Shown here: in pieces, positions 9,488 through 21,488 of the stretch | How the letters are laid out: every line of letters begins with the position of its first letter | Numbering within the stretch: position 1 is the first letter of the stretch | Assembly (NCBI GenBank): GCA_013368445.1 | Contig: JAACJO010000016.1 | Coordinates: forward strand, 124,001-188,000 | DNA: 64,000 nucleotides | DNA from: Leucocoprinus leucothites | Lineage: Eukaryota > Basidiomycota > Agaricomycetes > Agaricales > Agaricaceae | Direction of reading: 5' to 3' | Notes under the pieces: model-generated | Databases searched by the model: none | What the model saw: only the letters and a program-made list of their open reading frames with translations | What the model was told of the DNA's origin: nothing | Position numbers and translations under genes: made by a program

Positions 9488-11771
9488 ATGCTTCGTCTGC
9501 ATCTTCTCCAATTCAGCCTCCTATTGGTGTTCCCAACAGCTCTCAGCAAACTCTTATCAGATATTGCGGAGCTTTCCTCATCGAAGTATGACTTCATCAT
9601 TGTTGGCGGTTGGTTGTCTTTCAGCCACCTTTGCCTCTTAAACTAAGCACGTTGTCTGCAGGCGGCACAGCTGGCCCAGTAGTTGCAAATCGATTGTCGG
9701 AAAACCCTCAATTCCAGGTATTACTTATAGAGGCAGGTCCAACGTGAGTCCAAGATAACCGTTCAATATCTTTGAGTGCTCACTGCGCCCAGTAATGAGG
9801 GTGTTCTCGTGACAGATGTTCCTGGACTAATGCTCGAAATGCGGACAAGCGGCTATGATTGGAATTATACAACGATCTCGCAGCTGACGATGGGACAGCG
9901 AATACTATCCTACCCAAGAGGCTATATCCTCGGGGGATGTAGCGCACACAGTAAGAATACTGGTTGTTTCCGGGAATGTATACTGACATGGTGACAGACT
10001 CTATGTTCTGGTCTCGCGGATCATCCGAAGATTGGGATCGTTGGGCACGCGTGGCAAAGGACCCGAGTTGGTCCTGGAAGAATATCCTACCTTTCGTGTT
10101 CAAGGTATTCTTCCATCATAGTCGGGGAGCAGATCATTAACTGTTTTGGAAGAACGAACGCTGGACTGAACCTGCAGATCGACACAACCAAACAGGACAG
10201 TTCGACCCTGCCATCCATGGCTTCCATGGGATGGTTGGAGCTTCAACTCCTGGATATCCCACTGAAATCGATTCTCGTGTTCTTCAAACCAGCGAGGAGC
10301 TAGATGAGTTTCCATTCATCCTTGATTATAATGCTGGTCGGCCTATTGGTCTAGGTGGGTATATCACATCGCCTGTCTGGCTACATCTCAATAAACTGCA
10401 AATTAGGTTGGTTTCAAGGAAGCGTAGACCGAGGTGTGAGAAGCAGTGCAGCAACTGCATACCTCGCTCCCCAGTATCTCAATCGTTCCAATCTTCATGT
10501 TCTTCTCAATACCAGAGTGACTCGTATTTTACCAACTACGCATAATGCCAAAGACTTTAGGACCGTAGAGGTAGGCAACAATGCCAGTGAGCTTTCTTTC
10601 TCTCACAGCTCTTCTGGCAAGACTTAACTAGTTATCAGCTTCCCTCACCCTCCTGACAGCTCAAAAAGAGGTTATCCTCTCCGCAGGTGCTATAAACAGC
10701 CCGCAGATCCTTCTGCAATCAGGGATCGGTGATGAAACTGAGCTCCAGAACGTTGCAATCTCGCCACTGCACTCTCTACCGAGCGTTGGTAAAAATATGA
10801 CGGATCAACCTTACGTATCTGTGGTTTGGACAACCAATTCTGCCGCACCTCCGTGAGTCATCCATCAACTATTTGGACCGTTTAGGTTGTTTTCCTAATC
10901 AGCTTACCGAACAGATTAAACACTACCGCCGCACTGGAGGAATGGAAACAGAATCATACTGGCCCGTTCACAATGAGCTCTACAGCTTCCAATCACATTG
11001 CCTTCCTTCGACTTCCTGATGACTCCCCGATTTTTGAGACTTTTATGGATCCTGCCGCCGGCCCAAACACGCCCCATATGGAACTTACCCCGCTTGTGAG
11101 TGACCTCATAAATGGGGGATTATCGTTGAACGTGATAACCCTGCAGGACAACGGAGGATTGGGACAGACTTCCGACGGAACCTTTGTGAGCATGGGGATT
11201 ACATTCCTCACTCCTACATCTCGTGAGCGTGGCTCCATCCTCAGCTATTCGACCTTGATACTAATTCCACTTAGGTGGATCGGTTTCCATAACTAGCTCA
11301 AATCCCTTCGAACCACCCCAAATTGATCCAAATCTACTCGCATCCGATTTCGATATTTTCACGTATCGCGAGAGTGTAAAAGCCTCACAACGATTCTTTT
11401 CAGCGCCGGCATGGAAGGATTATGTCGTTGCACCTTTCCGGCCCCCAGCAAACGCAACCTCTGATGAGGATCTGGATGCATATCTTCGCCAGAATGCGAT
11501 TTCCTCGTCGCATGCAGCTGGAACGTGCGCAATGTCCGCGGAAGACGCACAATATGGTGTTGTCAATCCTGATCTTCGCGTTAAAGGGATCAAAGGTCTG
11601 AGAGTCGTTGATGCGTCGATCATGGTATGTTTTGAGTCACTCAGGCTAAATCACGCACTGATTCCATTTTTGTAGCCTTTCATCCCAGCCGGCCATCTGC
11701 AGGTCCCTGTGTATGTGATCGCAGAGAAGGCTGCTGACATGATAAAATCTGATTGGTGTTCGGAGACATGA
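9488..11771 (+). CDS. Secreted GMC oxidoreductase (aryl-alcohol-oxidase-like)
   Basis: Ten exons: 9488-9608, 9662-9743, 9793-9950, 9998-10104, 10153-10354, 10407-10586, 10660-10852, 10915-11222, 11275-11624 and 11676-11771. All introns are GT-AG and the frame closes exactly at 598 residues, a normal size. Residues 1-20 ([20 protein letters not shown]) are a signal peptide. The FAD-binding fold shows [18 protein letters not shown] and LLIEAGPT, then [18 protein letters not shown] (PS00623-like). [20 protein letters not shown] matches the second GMC signature. Near the C-terminus, [11 protein letters not shown] and [17 protein letters not shown] carry the two histidines that act as base and proton relay. 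The family oxidises alcohols, often making hydrogen peroxide for lignin decay; the exact substrate cannot be read here. Confidence 0.93.
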
Positions 11772-13242
11772 GCGTGAATGACCGACTCCTTTTCCGAGGC
11801 CTCAAATGCAGAGGATGGATGCCTCCAACATTGAATTGACACTCTTCCACGGACACCTTACTTTTTGGAATGTACATCTGGATATTTACTCGCTTCTCAA
11901 TGACCCAGCTCGACGAACGATAGGCAGAGGGGCGCTCCAATCGATAATATGTCGTACTTTTATCAATAATAATCACTATTCCTGTGTTTGACAATCGTGC
12001 TGCCGGCACTTATCTGAGGGTCTCGTGGGCAGGGGTGCGGGGTAGTGTTCCTCGGAATCTTCGAGTATAAGTAACAAGAGCTTCTCCGACTCGGTAGAAC
12101 CCCTGAATTCCAATCTAAACGATGCGCTAGCGATATCTTTTCCCACCCTCGGTAACTTATTTCTTATTCGTGTCCCCGTGGACAATAAATAAGAGGAATT
12201 CTCAGAAAATAATTGACGTACTTCTGGAGGCAAGCCAGTGACCTGGCATAAGATGATGGATGGACATCGATAAGTACGGCTATAATCGGACAGCACGAGG
12301 ACTTCGATGGAAGAAGTTTCCTCAAAAGCCCACAATACAATAAATACGATAACTCTCGACCCTCACGACGGTGATTATCCAGGCAACCAATTCTGTGTAA
12401 CGACACTAGCTATTCAGTTTTTATCTTTCTTCTACTTCGAGAAGGTACGAATCCCTGCCACCGGCGCGCATACCGACATCAATCAAGCCAATTGCGAGCT
12501 TCGTGCCGCCGCCACTGAATATGCCGAGAATATGCCGAAATCAAATCACGAAACATCAGGTTGATGGAAGGGGACAGAGGTATAAAAACCTACTGATTCA
12601 TCTGTCATCCATGTCATTTTCCGTAAATTACAGTCATGTGTCGCAGCGGCGAAGGCTTTCCTTCCAGAGATTCCTTCGTCAAGCAAGCGGGTTGCGTATA
12701 TGGGGTTGAAAGCCCGTGTTCCGAGAAGAAAATAGTCCATTCATCGGGTGGGAAGATCAATACCCCTAATTCTTGGCTTTCTAAAGTTACGATAACGCGC
12801 GACAATATGACAAATTTCTACATTATCGTTCTGACTCGACAATACTTGACTAATCCCACTTTCCATCATCTTCTTCTCGCTGGTCTTTCACGCTCTTCCC
12901 GTTCTCTGCTCTCTACATTCTTGGTTGGTTTGGGAAAGAAGTTTCGTTTGTGGCGGACTCCTATCTGACTCCGTTGTAACTCTCTGCCACACCAGCTGAC
13001 TGTCCGTATCGGGAGCCGCACTTGCTGTATTTCTATTCGTCGAAGATAGAAGGTGAGTTATTAAAGCTTCGCCGTAAAGGCGCTACCGCACTAATGTTCA
13101 AGTAGCCTGACAACGCCAGCGATTTACTCCCGACTCTTTTCTTCCCTCTTTCCACCGATCTAGAGTTCAGACTCGAACCACGTCACCGTACAATTCTTCG
13201 ACTTCACCGTCACGACACCGCTGAACAATCACTTCTCCAGAC
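11772..13242. other. Intergenic, about 1.5 kb
   Basis: Frames of 60-120 codons on both strands contradict one another and show no domain. The last 250 bases before 13243 are pyrimidine-rich, as is common just upstream of fungal starts. No RNA gene or repeat was recognised. Confidence 0.45.
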
Positions 13243-15366
13243 ATGTCGCTATCCGAGGAAACACCATTGCTTCATGATGATGGTGGTTACGATTACGATG
13301 GAATCAAAAAACTTCATGAGCTTGTATATGAGCAGTTTACGCGTCGTCAAAAGAGAACGTTAGTAGCAATTGTATCCTGGTGCGGGCTGATGCCGTGTAA
13401 GTACCTTAACCTCGGTTTGCCTTCTCTCATTAATCATCCTTCCATCAGTATTTGTATCTGCAACGATATATCCTTCGATTCCGCAAATGGTCAGAGACTT
13501 CGACTCTACTCCACAGATTATCGGGTACAAGAACCTCCTTTTTCCTAATTCTACTGTACGATAGCCTGACACTAACTCAATCCAAAGATTAACTGTTAGC
13601 ATTTCCATTCTCGCTATGTCTATCGGTGCATTGACTGCTGCATCATATTCCACATTCTGTAAGTTAAGAATCAATCTCACTATCTCCCTTGCTCACCTTG
13701 ACCATACCCAGATGGCCGTCGTCCCATATACCTTTGTGCTCTTCCTCTCCTCATCACTGGTTCTGTTGGAGTCAGCCTGTCCCGTTCGGTTGGCGAACTA
13801 TTCTTTTTCCGCGTATTCCAAGCTGCTGGTTCATCCCCTGGTTTTTCAATTGGCGCCGGAGTAATTGGAGATATATACAAGCTTGAAGAGAGAGGGACGG
13901 CCATCGGTGTATTCCTTGCTGTTAGTGACTCTCCCATTACTCTGACTTTTTGATCACTTGCTAATTTTACCTATAGGCTATCTTAATGGGGCCGTCTTTA
14001 GCACCTGTGGCCGGTGGTAAATGCAACAGCTCATTCTGCTGTTCTGATCTACTTTTATTAACTATAGAGTAATTTGATTGCAGGTCTGGCGGCAGAGTAC
14101 GCGTCTTGGAGGCTCATGCAATTCATTATCGGTATTTTCGGCCTCATTGCATTGGCAATCATCTGGATATTCTTTCCGGAAACAAGTCATCCTGGTGTTC
14201 GAGGTATTGATAAACTACGTCGAGAAGCAGAGAGTGGAGTCAAAGTCAAGTGGACTCGTTACATCGTCAACCCGTTGGCTCCGTTGAGTTTGTTAAGAGC
14301 ACCTAATATTGTTGCCGTGGTCAGTAGATCTTCAGGAGATTCAGTTTGGCTGCTCACTAACGTTATATCGGGTCGGCATTAGATGCTCTCAGGCTTCACG
14401 ATTGCAATGACGTTCTTCGGTGAGTTCCTTATAGCAATTTGCGATCCAGATCGCCGCACGATGCTCATTGCACATCAGTGATAATGGTACCCATTGCCTA
14501 TACTATCGTAAGTCCCCGAGTCATTCGAGAGCTTACAGCTTGTTGAAACCGTGAAATAGGGTGCAAGGTACAACATAAGGAATGATGCTATTCTTGGAGC
14601 TTGTGCCATTCCTGGGGGTATTGGAGAGATAAGTAAGTTGCTTCATATAATATCGACATCTCAAAACATGGTACTTAATTATCTGGACGAAGTCGGTGCG
14701 CCAATCTCAGGTTGGATGTCGGATAGGATTGTGGTTCGTCACAGAAAAGCCAGAGGTGGAGTTTGGTATCCGGAAGATCGACTTCGGGCTACACTCAGTG
14801 GCGCGCTATTCCTTGTTCCCCTATCCATGGTTTTCTCAGGTCTTTTCAATGCGTATATCGATGGACCTATTGGTTTGGCTCTCGTCTTCGTGTGCCTATT
14901 TGTGAACGGACTAGGGGTATGTACCTACTTCCACCAAGCGCTCATTTTACTAATTCCTTCATTAGCTAGAGCTCATTCTTGGTCCTTCAGCTGCCTATGT
15001 TGTCGACGTATTGCACTCCCGCAGCGCTGAGGCCATAGCAGCTAACAAGTAAGCCGCTTACTCCACACGAACTCCCGTCGCGATCCTCATTTTGTTCACA
15101 CCCATTTTTAGCGGGACCCGGTCTGTTTTAATATCCATCGCTGTCGCGGGAATCATGCCCATGATTGATACTTATGGTGTTTTGGTAACCAACACAGTTT
15201 CAGCTCTTTTTGCTTGGGGTGGTTTCGGGTAAGTCTCGTTATCACGGGCCACGGTTTCTTTAAGGAGCTAATATGTGAACTTAGCTTGCTATGGTTGACC
15301 ATTAAATACGGAGAACCGATGCGCAAGTGGTGTGATGTTGGATTCGCGACAGCTGAGACTACATAG
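13243..15366 (+). CDS. MFS transporter, DHA1-like drug:H+ antiporter type (paralog 1)
   Basis: About 500 residues in a chain of roughly a dozen exons that I could follow to the stop with GT-AG junctions throughout. It begins MSLSEETPLLHDD, a cytosolic tail with an acidic dileucine-like ETPLL motif. Helix 1 is AIVSWCGLMPLFVSATIYPS. Motif A appears as YGRRPIYL after helix 2, and helix 5 carries the antiporter motif GPSLAPVAGG. Other family blocks are GVIGDIYKLEERGTAIG, FPETSHPGVRGID, NPLAPLSLLRAPN and YPEDRLRA. One donor is GTCAGT (near 14319). It probably exports or imports small molecules across the plasma membrane; the substrate is unknown. It is closely related to the four tandem genes at 52-61 kb but lies on the opposite strand, 37 kb away. 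Confidence 0.9.
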
Positions 15367-16141
15367 AGCGCCAGGATTTTCTTTCGGAAGAAGAGCGAAA
15401 CGCTCAAAATCGTATGCGGAACAGCACTACGTAGTATTACATCATAGCCTACATTTATAGCAGGAGTACATTCACGAACCCAAAACTCATGCGGTCCAAT
15501 ATCACGTTAAATTCTACAACTGAATAATGTAACCTACACCCCACAAATGAGGACAACATGCAGTAGATTTGAAGTTGAATCGTTAGAGTCAACAGTCCGA
15601 TTTACTTCCCCACTTTGGATCACTGTCACATCGAGGCCAGCCCTGTATATTTCCAACTCGCAGCCCTGGAGCGTTTATGCTGACATCAGAGTGGCTACGT
15701 AATTGCTCATAAGCCCCACATCCGAATCGCGCGATGTCGGTCTGTCCCTAATTTTGGCCTTGCGGCTTTTGTGGGAGGACTATGCGAGGCTGTTGCATGT
15801 CTGGGACTGTCTGGCACCTGCAACCAGCCTGGAATGTCTCTCGGTCTTGAAACTGAGACCGAGTTGGGTCAAATATAACTCGGACTGCGGTGACAAGGAT
15901 CTGATGGAAGATGCGCACGAGGCCACCTCGAGGCCATCTGCTGTCATGAGGCTATGCGATGTCTGGATGACATAAGCCGATCGCACACACGGGGCATGGC
16001 GCTCGATGACAAGTCCGAGTTCACAACGTTCAACTTCACCTCCAACAACTGCTATGGTCCCCAACTAGACCTCAACCTGTACGTTTATCACTCAAATCGT
16101 GGACTTCGGCTTATGTTTCTTTGTAGACCAGAGCATTTGCT
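15367..16141. other. Intergenic with probable 5' UTR of the next gene
   Basis: No gene is supported. A GT-AG intron could be removed from 16079-16126, just before the ATG at 16142. The reading frame it would join upstream hits a stop without an ATG, so it is best read as a 5' UTR intron. Confidence 0.45.
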
Positions 16142-18388
16142 ATGTCTCAACAGGATACCATGACCTCCTCAAACACAGCTCCCACACGTTTTCCTCGCAG
16201 ATCAGAACCATCGGACCAATCTTTTGCTGAATTCTGGTCGCGTTTCTACCTGGGCTCTACGGAAACCGATTCTTCACACTCAACTACCTCCAGGATAACC
16301 TACCAAAATTTATATCTTCCTCAGGAGCCCTATTTGAACCGGGAAGTTACCTATAACAACAAATCGACCAGCGGCTACGCCTCATCATCCTTGGATTCTG
16401 ATTTCGGAAGCTACGATTCTCCTCCCCAAACAGACTTGGATTCTACACAACGTCAACGTTGTCGGCCAGACACTGAACCGTGTTATTTTGGTGGAGTTCT
16501 GGACTCGCCACTCGTCATGTCGAACCCGTATCTCAAATCACAACCACCTCTTTCTCCTCCACTGACGATTCCACTTGCCACGATGTCTTTGCCGCTCGCT
16601 GAGAGCGAGGCCGAGGGCTATCTCTCGTCGCCTTCCAGTGAAGCACATGACCCGCTTGATCAGGAATATACTTCCTATTCCCCATCACCACTCACTGATA
16701 CTCTCACCCTGAGTAACCGAAGTAGCTGTAGTACTCTGTATTCCCCACCTCCTCTATCTCCCATTTCACCAACCTCGACAGATTGGTTTTCACCGACTTT
16801 CCCGACCTCCATCTACACACCTTCCAGCCCCCAATCGCTCCACGAAAAGCGCCAAAATGGCATACCGTTTTTCCTGGGTGATTCTGATACACACCCTTTT
16901 CACGATCGTAGTCCGGTCAAATCGAGGCTTGTACCCTTGGACAATTATCCTGGGTTACCACTCTTGAGTTTCCCACAACAAGATGGGTCCGACCCACATC
17001 CTGCTCTGGACTGTCCACTTTTCTCCCCCACCATTTGTGAATCCCCCAAATCTATCGTCCAAGAGGATCTGGAACGGATTGATCTGGAGGATAATCAATT
17101 CCCACCATTTGCCTTCCCTTCGGTCAACCCTGATCCTACCTTGCCTTTTGTGGAGCAGGCGCCTGCAGATCGCCGCCATGAAGCTTGGCAAACACAGCAG
17201 CCCAAACCAGATTCACCGGAGGAAGAAACGAGCCAACTCTCTGCTCCTGCCGTGTTTCCGCCCACTTTCTCTCCCTCAATTCGTAACAGTAGTCTACCCG
17301 AGCTGGACGATCTTTGGGACGACGACCACGATTTTCCAGATTCGCTGGAACCACCATCCTCACCTTCTCGTCGGCCTTCTTATGCTGAGCTTCCTGATGA
17401 CGACATCGATCCGTCGTCGAGTACATCCTCGGCGGACCCACGAGATACGTTGAACGATACTCTCATGCTTTCGCCACCCGAATCTCTAGGATTGATGTCA
17501 TTGCCCGGTGCAGATATCGACGACGATCTGATACCTGTCGACTTGGCGCCACCCAAACCAACTCCTGATAAAGCGCCACTGTCGCTTCTCCGTCCCCGAC
17601 TTCTAGTCCTGGAAGATGACTCGACGCCTCATCCCAGTTCAAATCGACGGTCACCCAGTCCGGAACCATGCGATAACCTAGACACGAACGCGGTGGACTT
17701 GCAAATAAATGGAGATGATGAGTTGAAGGCGATGTGTGGCGTGATGAAGAAAACGAAGGAAAGAGAGGGAGCAGCGAAGTGGCTAGAAAATATTATGGAA
17801 GACGAGGAGCGTGTCGTCAGGAGTATTGCCAGGAATCACCACGGTCATGCCAAAGAAGTCGATGAAGCGTGGAATAAACTCATGGGTGCCAGGTCGAAGT
17901 CGAGGAGATTGAAGGAAAAGGTTCGCGCAACGGCGACGTTATTGCGTCTGAAGCTTGCCGACAAAGGCTGGAAGATGGAGAAGGATGCGTCTGGCAGAGC
18001 CAAGCTTGTACCCACGTCGCCCGCGCCTGTGCCTCCTACTTTAGACGCAGACGATGCTATGAAGGTTGACCAGCCTCCGAAGGCAACACCGCAGAAGCGA
18101 CTACGCATCAATAATCCGCACCAGCTACTGGCAAAGATGCTCATGGATCAACAGGAACCGCTCTATAATCCAAGCGGACGGGCTGGTTTACCGTTCCGGA
18201 GAAGGACTTCACCCCTAACTCGGTCCTCGATTTCCGCAGCTGATATGGAATCTACTGACTCGGACAAAGACAATGGAATGATACCTGATATTGTAGATAT
18301 ACCCGACGTTGAGATGCACGGTGTGGATGAAAAGGAAGATCTATTGGATGAGCTTGTTTTGAATATGGGGACTGTAGGGTTTTCTTAG
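16142..18388 (+). CDS. Acidic Ser/Pro-rich hypothetical protein, 748 residues
   Basis: A single uninterrupted frame, long by the standards of this intron-rich window. Residues 1 to about 520 are low-complexity Ser/Pro/Asp-rich sequence with many SP and TP sites and acidic runs such as DDLWDDDHDFPD and DDDIDPSSS. The better ordered part is near residues 525-625: KAMCGVMKKTKEREGAAKWL, then EDEERVVRSIARNHHGHAKE, ending in a basic helix GARSKSRRLKEKVRATATLL. A later block, RLRINNPHQLLAKMLMDQQE, also looks conserved. There is no signal peptide, membrane helix or known catalytic motif. A nuclear regulatory role would fit the composition but is only a guess. The start could alternatively be the Met at 16160. 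Confidence 0.75.
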   Translation: MSQQDTMTSSNTAPTRFPRRSEPSDQSFAEFWSRFYLGSTETDSSHSTTSRITYQNLYLPQEPYLNREVTYNNKSTSGYASSSLDSDFGSYDSPPQTDLDSTQRQRCRPDTEPCYFGGVLDSPLVMSNPYLKSQPPLSPPLTIPLATMSLPLAESEAEGYLSSPSSEAHDPLDQEYTSYSPSPLTDTLTLSNRSSCSTLYSPPPLSPISPTSTDWFSPTFPTSIYTPSSPQSLHEKRQNGIPFFLGDSDTHPFHDRSPVKSRLVPLDNYPGLPLLSFPQQDGSDPHPALDCPLFSPTICESPKSIVQEDLERIDLEDNQFPPFAFPSVNPDPTLPFVEQAPADRRHEAWQTQQPKPDSPEEETSQLSAPAVFPPTFSPSIRNSSLPELDDLWDDDHDFPDSLEPPSSPSRRPSYAELPDDDIDPSSSTSSADPRDTLNDTLMLSPPESLGLMSLPGADIDDDLIPVDLAPPKPTPDKAPLSLLRPRLLVLEDDSTPHPSSNRRSPSPEPCDNLDTNAVDLQINGDDELKAMCGVMKKTKEREGAAKWLENIMEDEERVVRSIARNHHGHAKEVDEAWNKLMGARSKSRRLKEKVRATATLLRLKLADKGWKMEKDASGRAKLVPTSPAPVPPTLDADDAMKVDQPPKATPQKRLRINNPHQLLAKMLMDQQEPLYNPSGRAGLPFRRRTSPLTRSSISAADMESTDSDKDNGMIPDIVDIPDVEMHGVDEKEDLLDELVLNMGTVGFS

Positions 18389-19469
18389 GCTGCAGGTACA
18401 TCTCTTACTCAACTCTGGCGTACAATTTTTGAACTAGCCGTCCAGATACCTGTCTTGAGATATTTTCGTGACCCGTCCTATCATTGGATATGTATTACTA
18501 GATTTGTTTTCTTGAATTTCGTCTTGCTATCTGCTCACCTTGTCTGTTAATAGCTTTCTACAACTGTCCAGAACCAAACTGTCTCGTCTGCCGAATTTTT
18601 ATTATCTGTAGTCTCAACGTTGCTCAAATCCATTCACGTGTTTGCGTCCGCTGGGTATGGTGCGATTTGGTCCTTCGCCGCGATGTGGAACCTCGTAAGC
18701 CCCTCATTCAAAGCACTCGGTGAAGAAGTCTTGATTTGACGCCAACTCAGTTCATCTCCGCCGCTTGCGATCGCCTTGCTGTGTTCTTCTGTGCTTCCGA
18801 ATTAGCCGGTTTTTCGGATCCCAGCTAATTCGAAGCTTAGAATTACATAGCCATTATCGATAGCCGCAGACCGGAGGCCGCACAGCCAGTGCTACCAAGA
18901 ATGCAGACGGAATCATCTAGAGACGAGTGGAATCACCGAACTGCGATTCCCTTGACTGCACCAGTACGTTACGGTTGGGTTTCAAATTAAATCGTCAAGA
19001 TGGAGAAAATCGGATTGAAGAAGGCCGGAATGCTCAGCGCCCAAGTCTAGCAGACCCCGAAGGCATGTACCCCTAAACGTTATTTTGTACTGCCCATATT
19101 GATGTCTCAACTACTTTTACGTACCTGGGAGAGGACGTATAGCGAGCGTAGGTTCTGCCAGTTGGCAGACTCAAACATGTGGCGTTGGGCGACGACAACG
19201 CAGGGTCTGCATCGATCAATACAGTCCATGGCCAGGCGAACGTCGTCCTATATAATATGCAATAATACACTTCTGTGTGCCTACGTAAATGTACAAAATA
19301 GTATTCATGTATAGTACGATGTAGTGGTACCAGAATTTTTGGCACGTTGATTACTCTTCGAGTATGCAAGATCCTTCATCGGAGTTGCTCGAAATTCTAG
19401 ATTAGTGAATCTGTATAGAGTGCTGGACTAGGAAGTCGGGGGAGAGCAGAAAAAGTTTTGAGGCGAGAA
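18389..19469. other. Intergenic between convergent genes, about 1.1 kb
   Basis: The plus-strand 748-residue gene and the minus-strand DUF6533 gene converge here, so this holds two 3' UTRs. Short frames near 19.1-19.4 kb overlap each other on both strands and have no support. Confidence 0.45.
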
Positions 19470-20798
19470 TTATGTTTCCTCTAGTTCACGTTGGGCACTC
19501 CCAGATTGCTCATCTGTGGCGTCGTCTGGTAGTGAATGGCTTGCAATGTCATCGATAGACTGAGCATCCCACGCGGACTCAAGTATATCCAATTCAAACG
19601 ATGCTGGGACTTGACCGGAAGGTTCAGACGTCGTTTCCAGATCAAGTCGACCCATATGTAGGATCAGATGACATCCCTTGGAAATCATGCCTAGTCAGAC
19701 AGATCGCACAGGTCTTCATATGGATGGATCGCACCATTGATGACATGAAAGTGATGAAAATCCTAGAATGAAAGGTCAGAGGAGTTGGAGCGGCATCATC
19801 GCGTGATAATTTTATCACTTACGGATAACCTATACGCATAAGGACGTCGGGAATATTTTGTGTATAAAATGCAATCGACATAAACGAAGTGGAGAGCACT
19901 GAGATGAGGGCCAGTGAGATATCTGAAGAGTCTTAACACAGTGTAATTGTACTTACTTGTAAGTGCAGTCCATGAAAACACTCCGTCACGCCGCAAATAT
20001 GCCAGGAGTGCTACAATTCTCCGCGCTCTAGTCTCTCTTTCTATCTTTGCGCCTCTCATGAGTGTAAGATACACGGGAACTCCCTGTATCAGTAGCTCAA
20101 TGCCCCTGGAGAAATGCATTTTCATCAGCCCGGTGGTAAGACTGTAGGCAATGGTAGTCGCCGCACATAAAAATGCCTATTCTTGATAGACGAGCGTTTG
20201 TAGGCCCACAAGCGGCGTTAAATGTGAGCCTGGGAATTAAGAAAAGCCAACAAACTAGAATGTTGGCGACCTTGAAAACCAGCAAGAAAGCCAGCGTAAA
20301 CAAGATCCGAGAGTCGAGTTTATAGAGTGCGTAAACTCTGAGCATTAGATTGGCTAATAGCAATGCGAAATTTGCACCCATGGTTGCGACGATGAAGAAG
20401 AGCCGGTGTCGGCAGGCAGCTGTTGACATTGAAGCTGGATGTTTTTCTTGAGAATGCAGGAGGGCAAGGTTGACCCTGGAAGCGCGTCAGGACGGCGGGA
20501 AGAGGTAGTTTTGCCATGTATATACCCATGGCAGAGGAGTGCGGAGCAGCGTGTTAGAAGATACAGTACTTGTGCGGTTCGGATATCTCGGAGGGAATGG
20601 CTGGGGAAAGTATCAGGAATTATCTGAATTGTCACTGGTGGCAGTACTCGCCTCCAGATAAAGTTGTATTCGGCTCCGAGGTCACTAATCCAACCCCAAA
20701 TGTAGATCGCGCAACAAACATCTAGAGCATATGTTAGAAAACAGGACCATTGAGAACAAGTGAAAGTGCTCACATGTTATAGTGAAAACAGGATCCAT
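19470..20798 (-). CDS. DUF6533-type multi-span membrane protein (copy 1)
   Basis: Exon 1 is only 25 nt (20798-20774, MDPVFTIT). It joins at 20721 to give YVCCAIYIWGWISDLGAEYNFIWR, the N-terminal DUF6533 signature (a helix, then an acidic residue, then IWR). Later exons supply helices LYLLTRCSALL, FFIVATMGANFALLLANLMLRVYALYKLD, FTLAFLLVFKVANILVCWLFLIP and IELLIQGVPVYLTLMRG. The last exon (ending 19470) reads GCHLILHMGRLDLETTSEPS and finishes in an acidic Ser-rich tail. I read about seven spans. This is an abundant Agaricomycete family of unknown function. Inner splice sites were not all fixed. It is a tandem paralog of the next gene. Confidence 0.75.
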
Positions 20799-21488
20799 GG
20801 CTGCCAATGGTCGAAGTTCATCACCAAGGGACAGGTATGTAGGGGCGCTCGACGGCAGCCCGACCTTCGGAAACTGGAAGTTACCTCAGCAATACATATT
20901 ATTTATGTCGTCAATGAGACCTGCATTGTCGTAATGATCGAGGCCCAACACAGTGGATACATTTTCTATTGTCGACCCTGTGTTGATTGCACTCGATGCA
21001 CAAAGCTACTGGTCAATGTACCCAGGGATCATCGACTACCTTGTCTAGAAAGGTGGCAGGCGGTTTGTCTCCACACGCCATCCATGTCTATGGGCGAATA
21101 CCAGGAAGTCATAAAGAGCGTGTGATACGATTTTGAAAGCACCTGGGTCTCCGTACACCACTTGGGACCTACGAAATAATCGATAAATATATTAAATCTG
21201 GAGAGAATATTTTGGGCCGGCACATCGGAGCCATATTTTCCTCACCAATTAATGGGAAAGATTGTTATCTGGGCCGACTAAATCAACTTTTGAGTATCGA
21301 TTAGCTAGTGGATTGCTCTTAATTTAATCTTATTCGGCAGGGGAGTCTGTGCAAGGCCGCCGTCCAACCTGGCTTTGAGCCCTACAGGCCAGCAAAGTTC
21401 GATAGCTGGCTATATTATATGAGCTGAACCGGACTCACATTCTTGCAGAAGAGGAAGCTACCTCAGGTGCTGGACAAACCTGTAGGGT
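20799..21488. other. Spacer between the two DUF6533 genes
   Basis: This 690-bp spacer should hold the promoter of copy 1 and the 3' UTR of copy 2. I see nothing else in it. Confidence 0.45.

Noticed and set aside
13680..13937. Minus-strand frame of 85 codons across MFS exons
   Set aside because: It is the antisense shadow of the MFS blocks encoding RRPIYL and EERGTAIG; similar shadows recur opposite the array genes.
16983..17453. 156-codon frame inside the 748-residue gene, same strand
   Set aside because: It is an overlapping frame within a long uninterrupted coding sequence, with no separate evidence.
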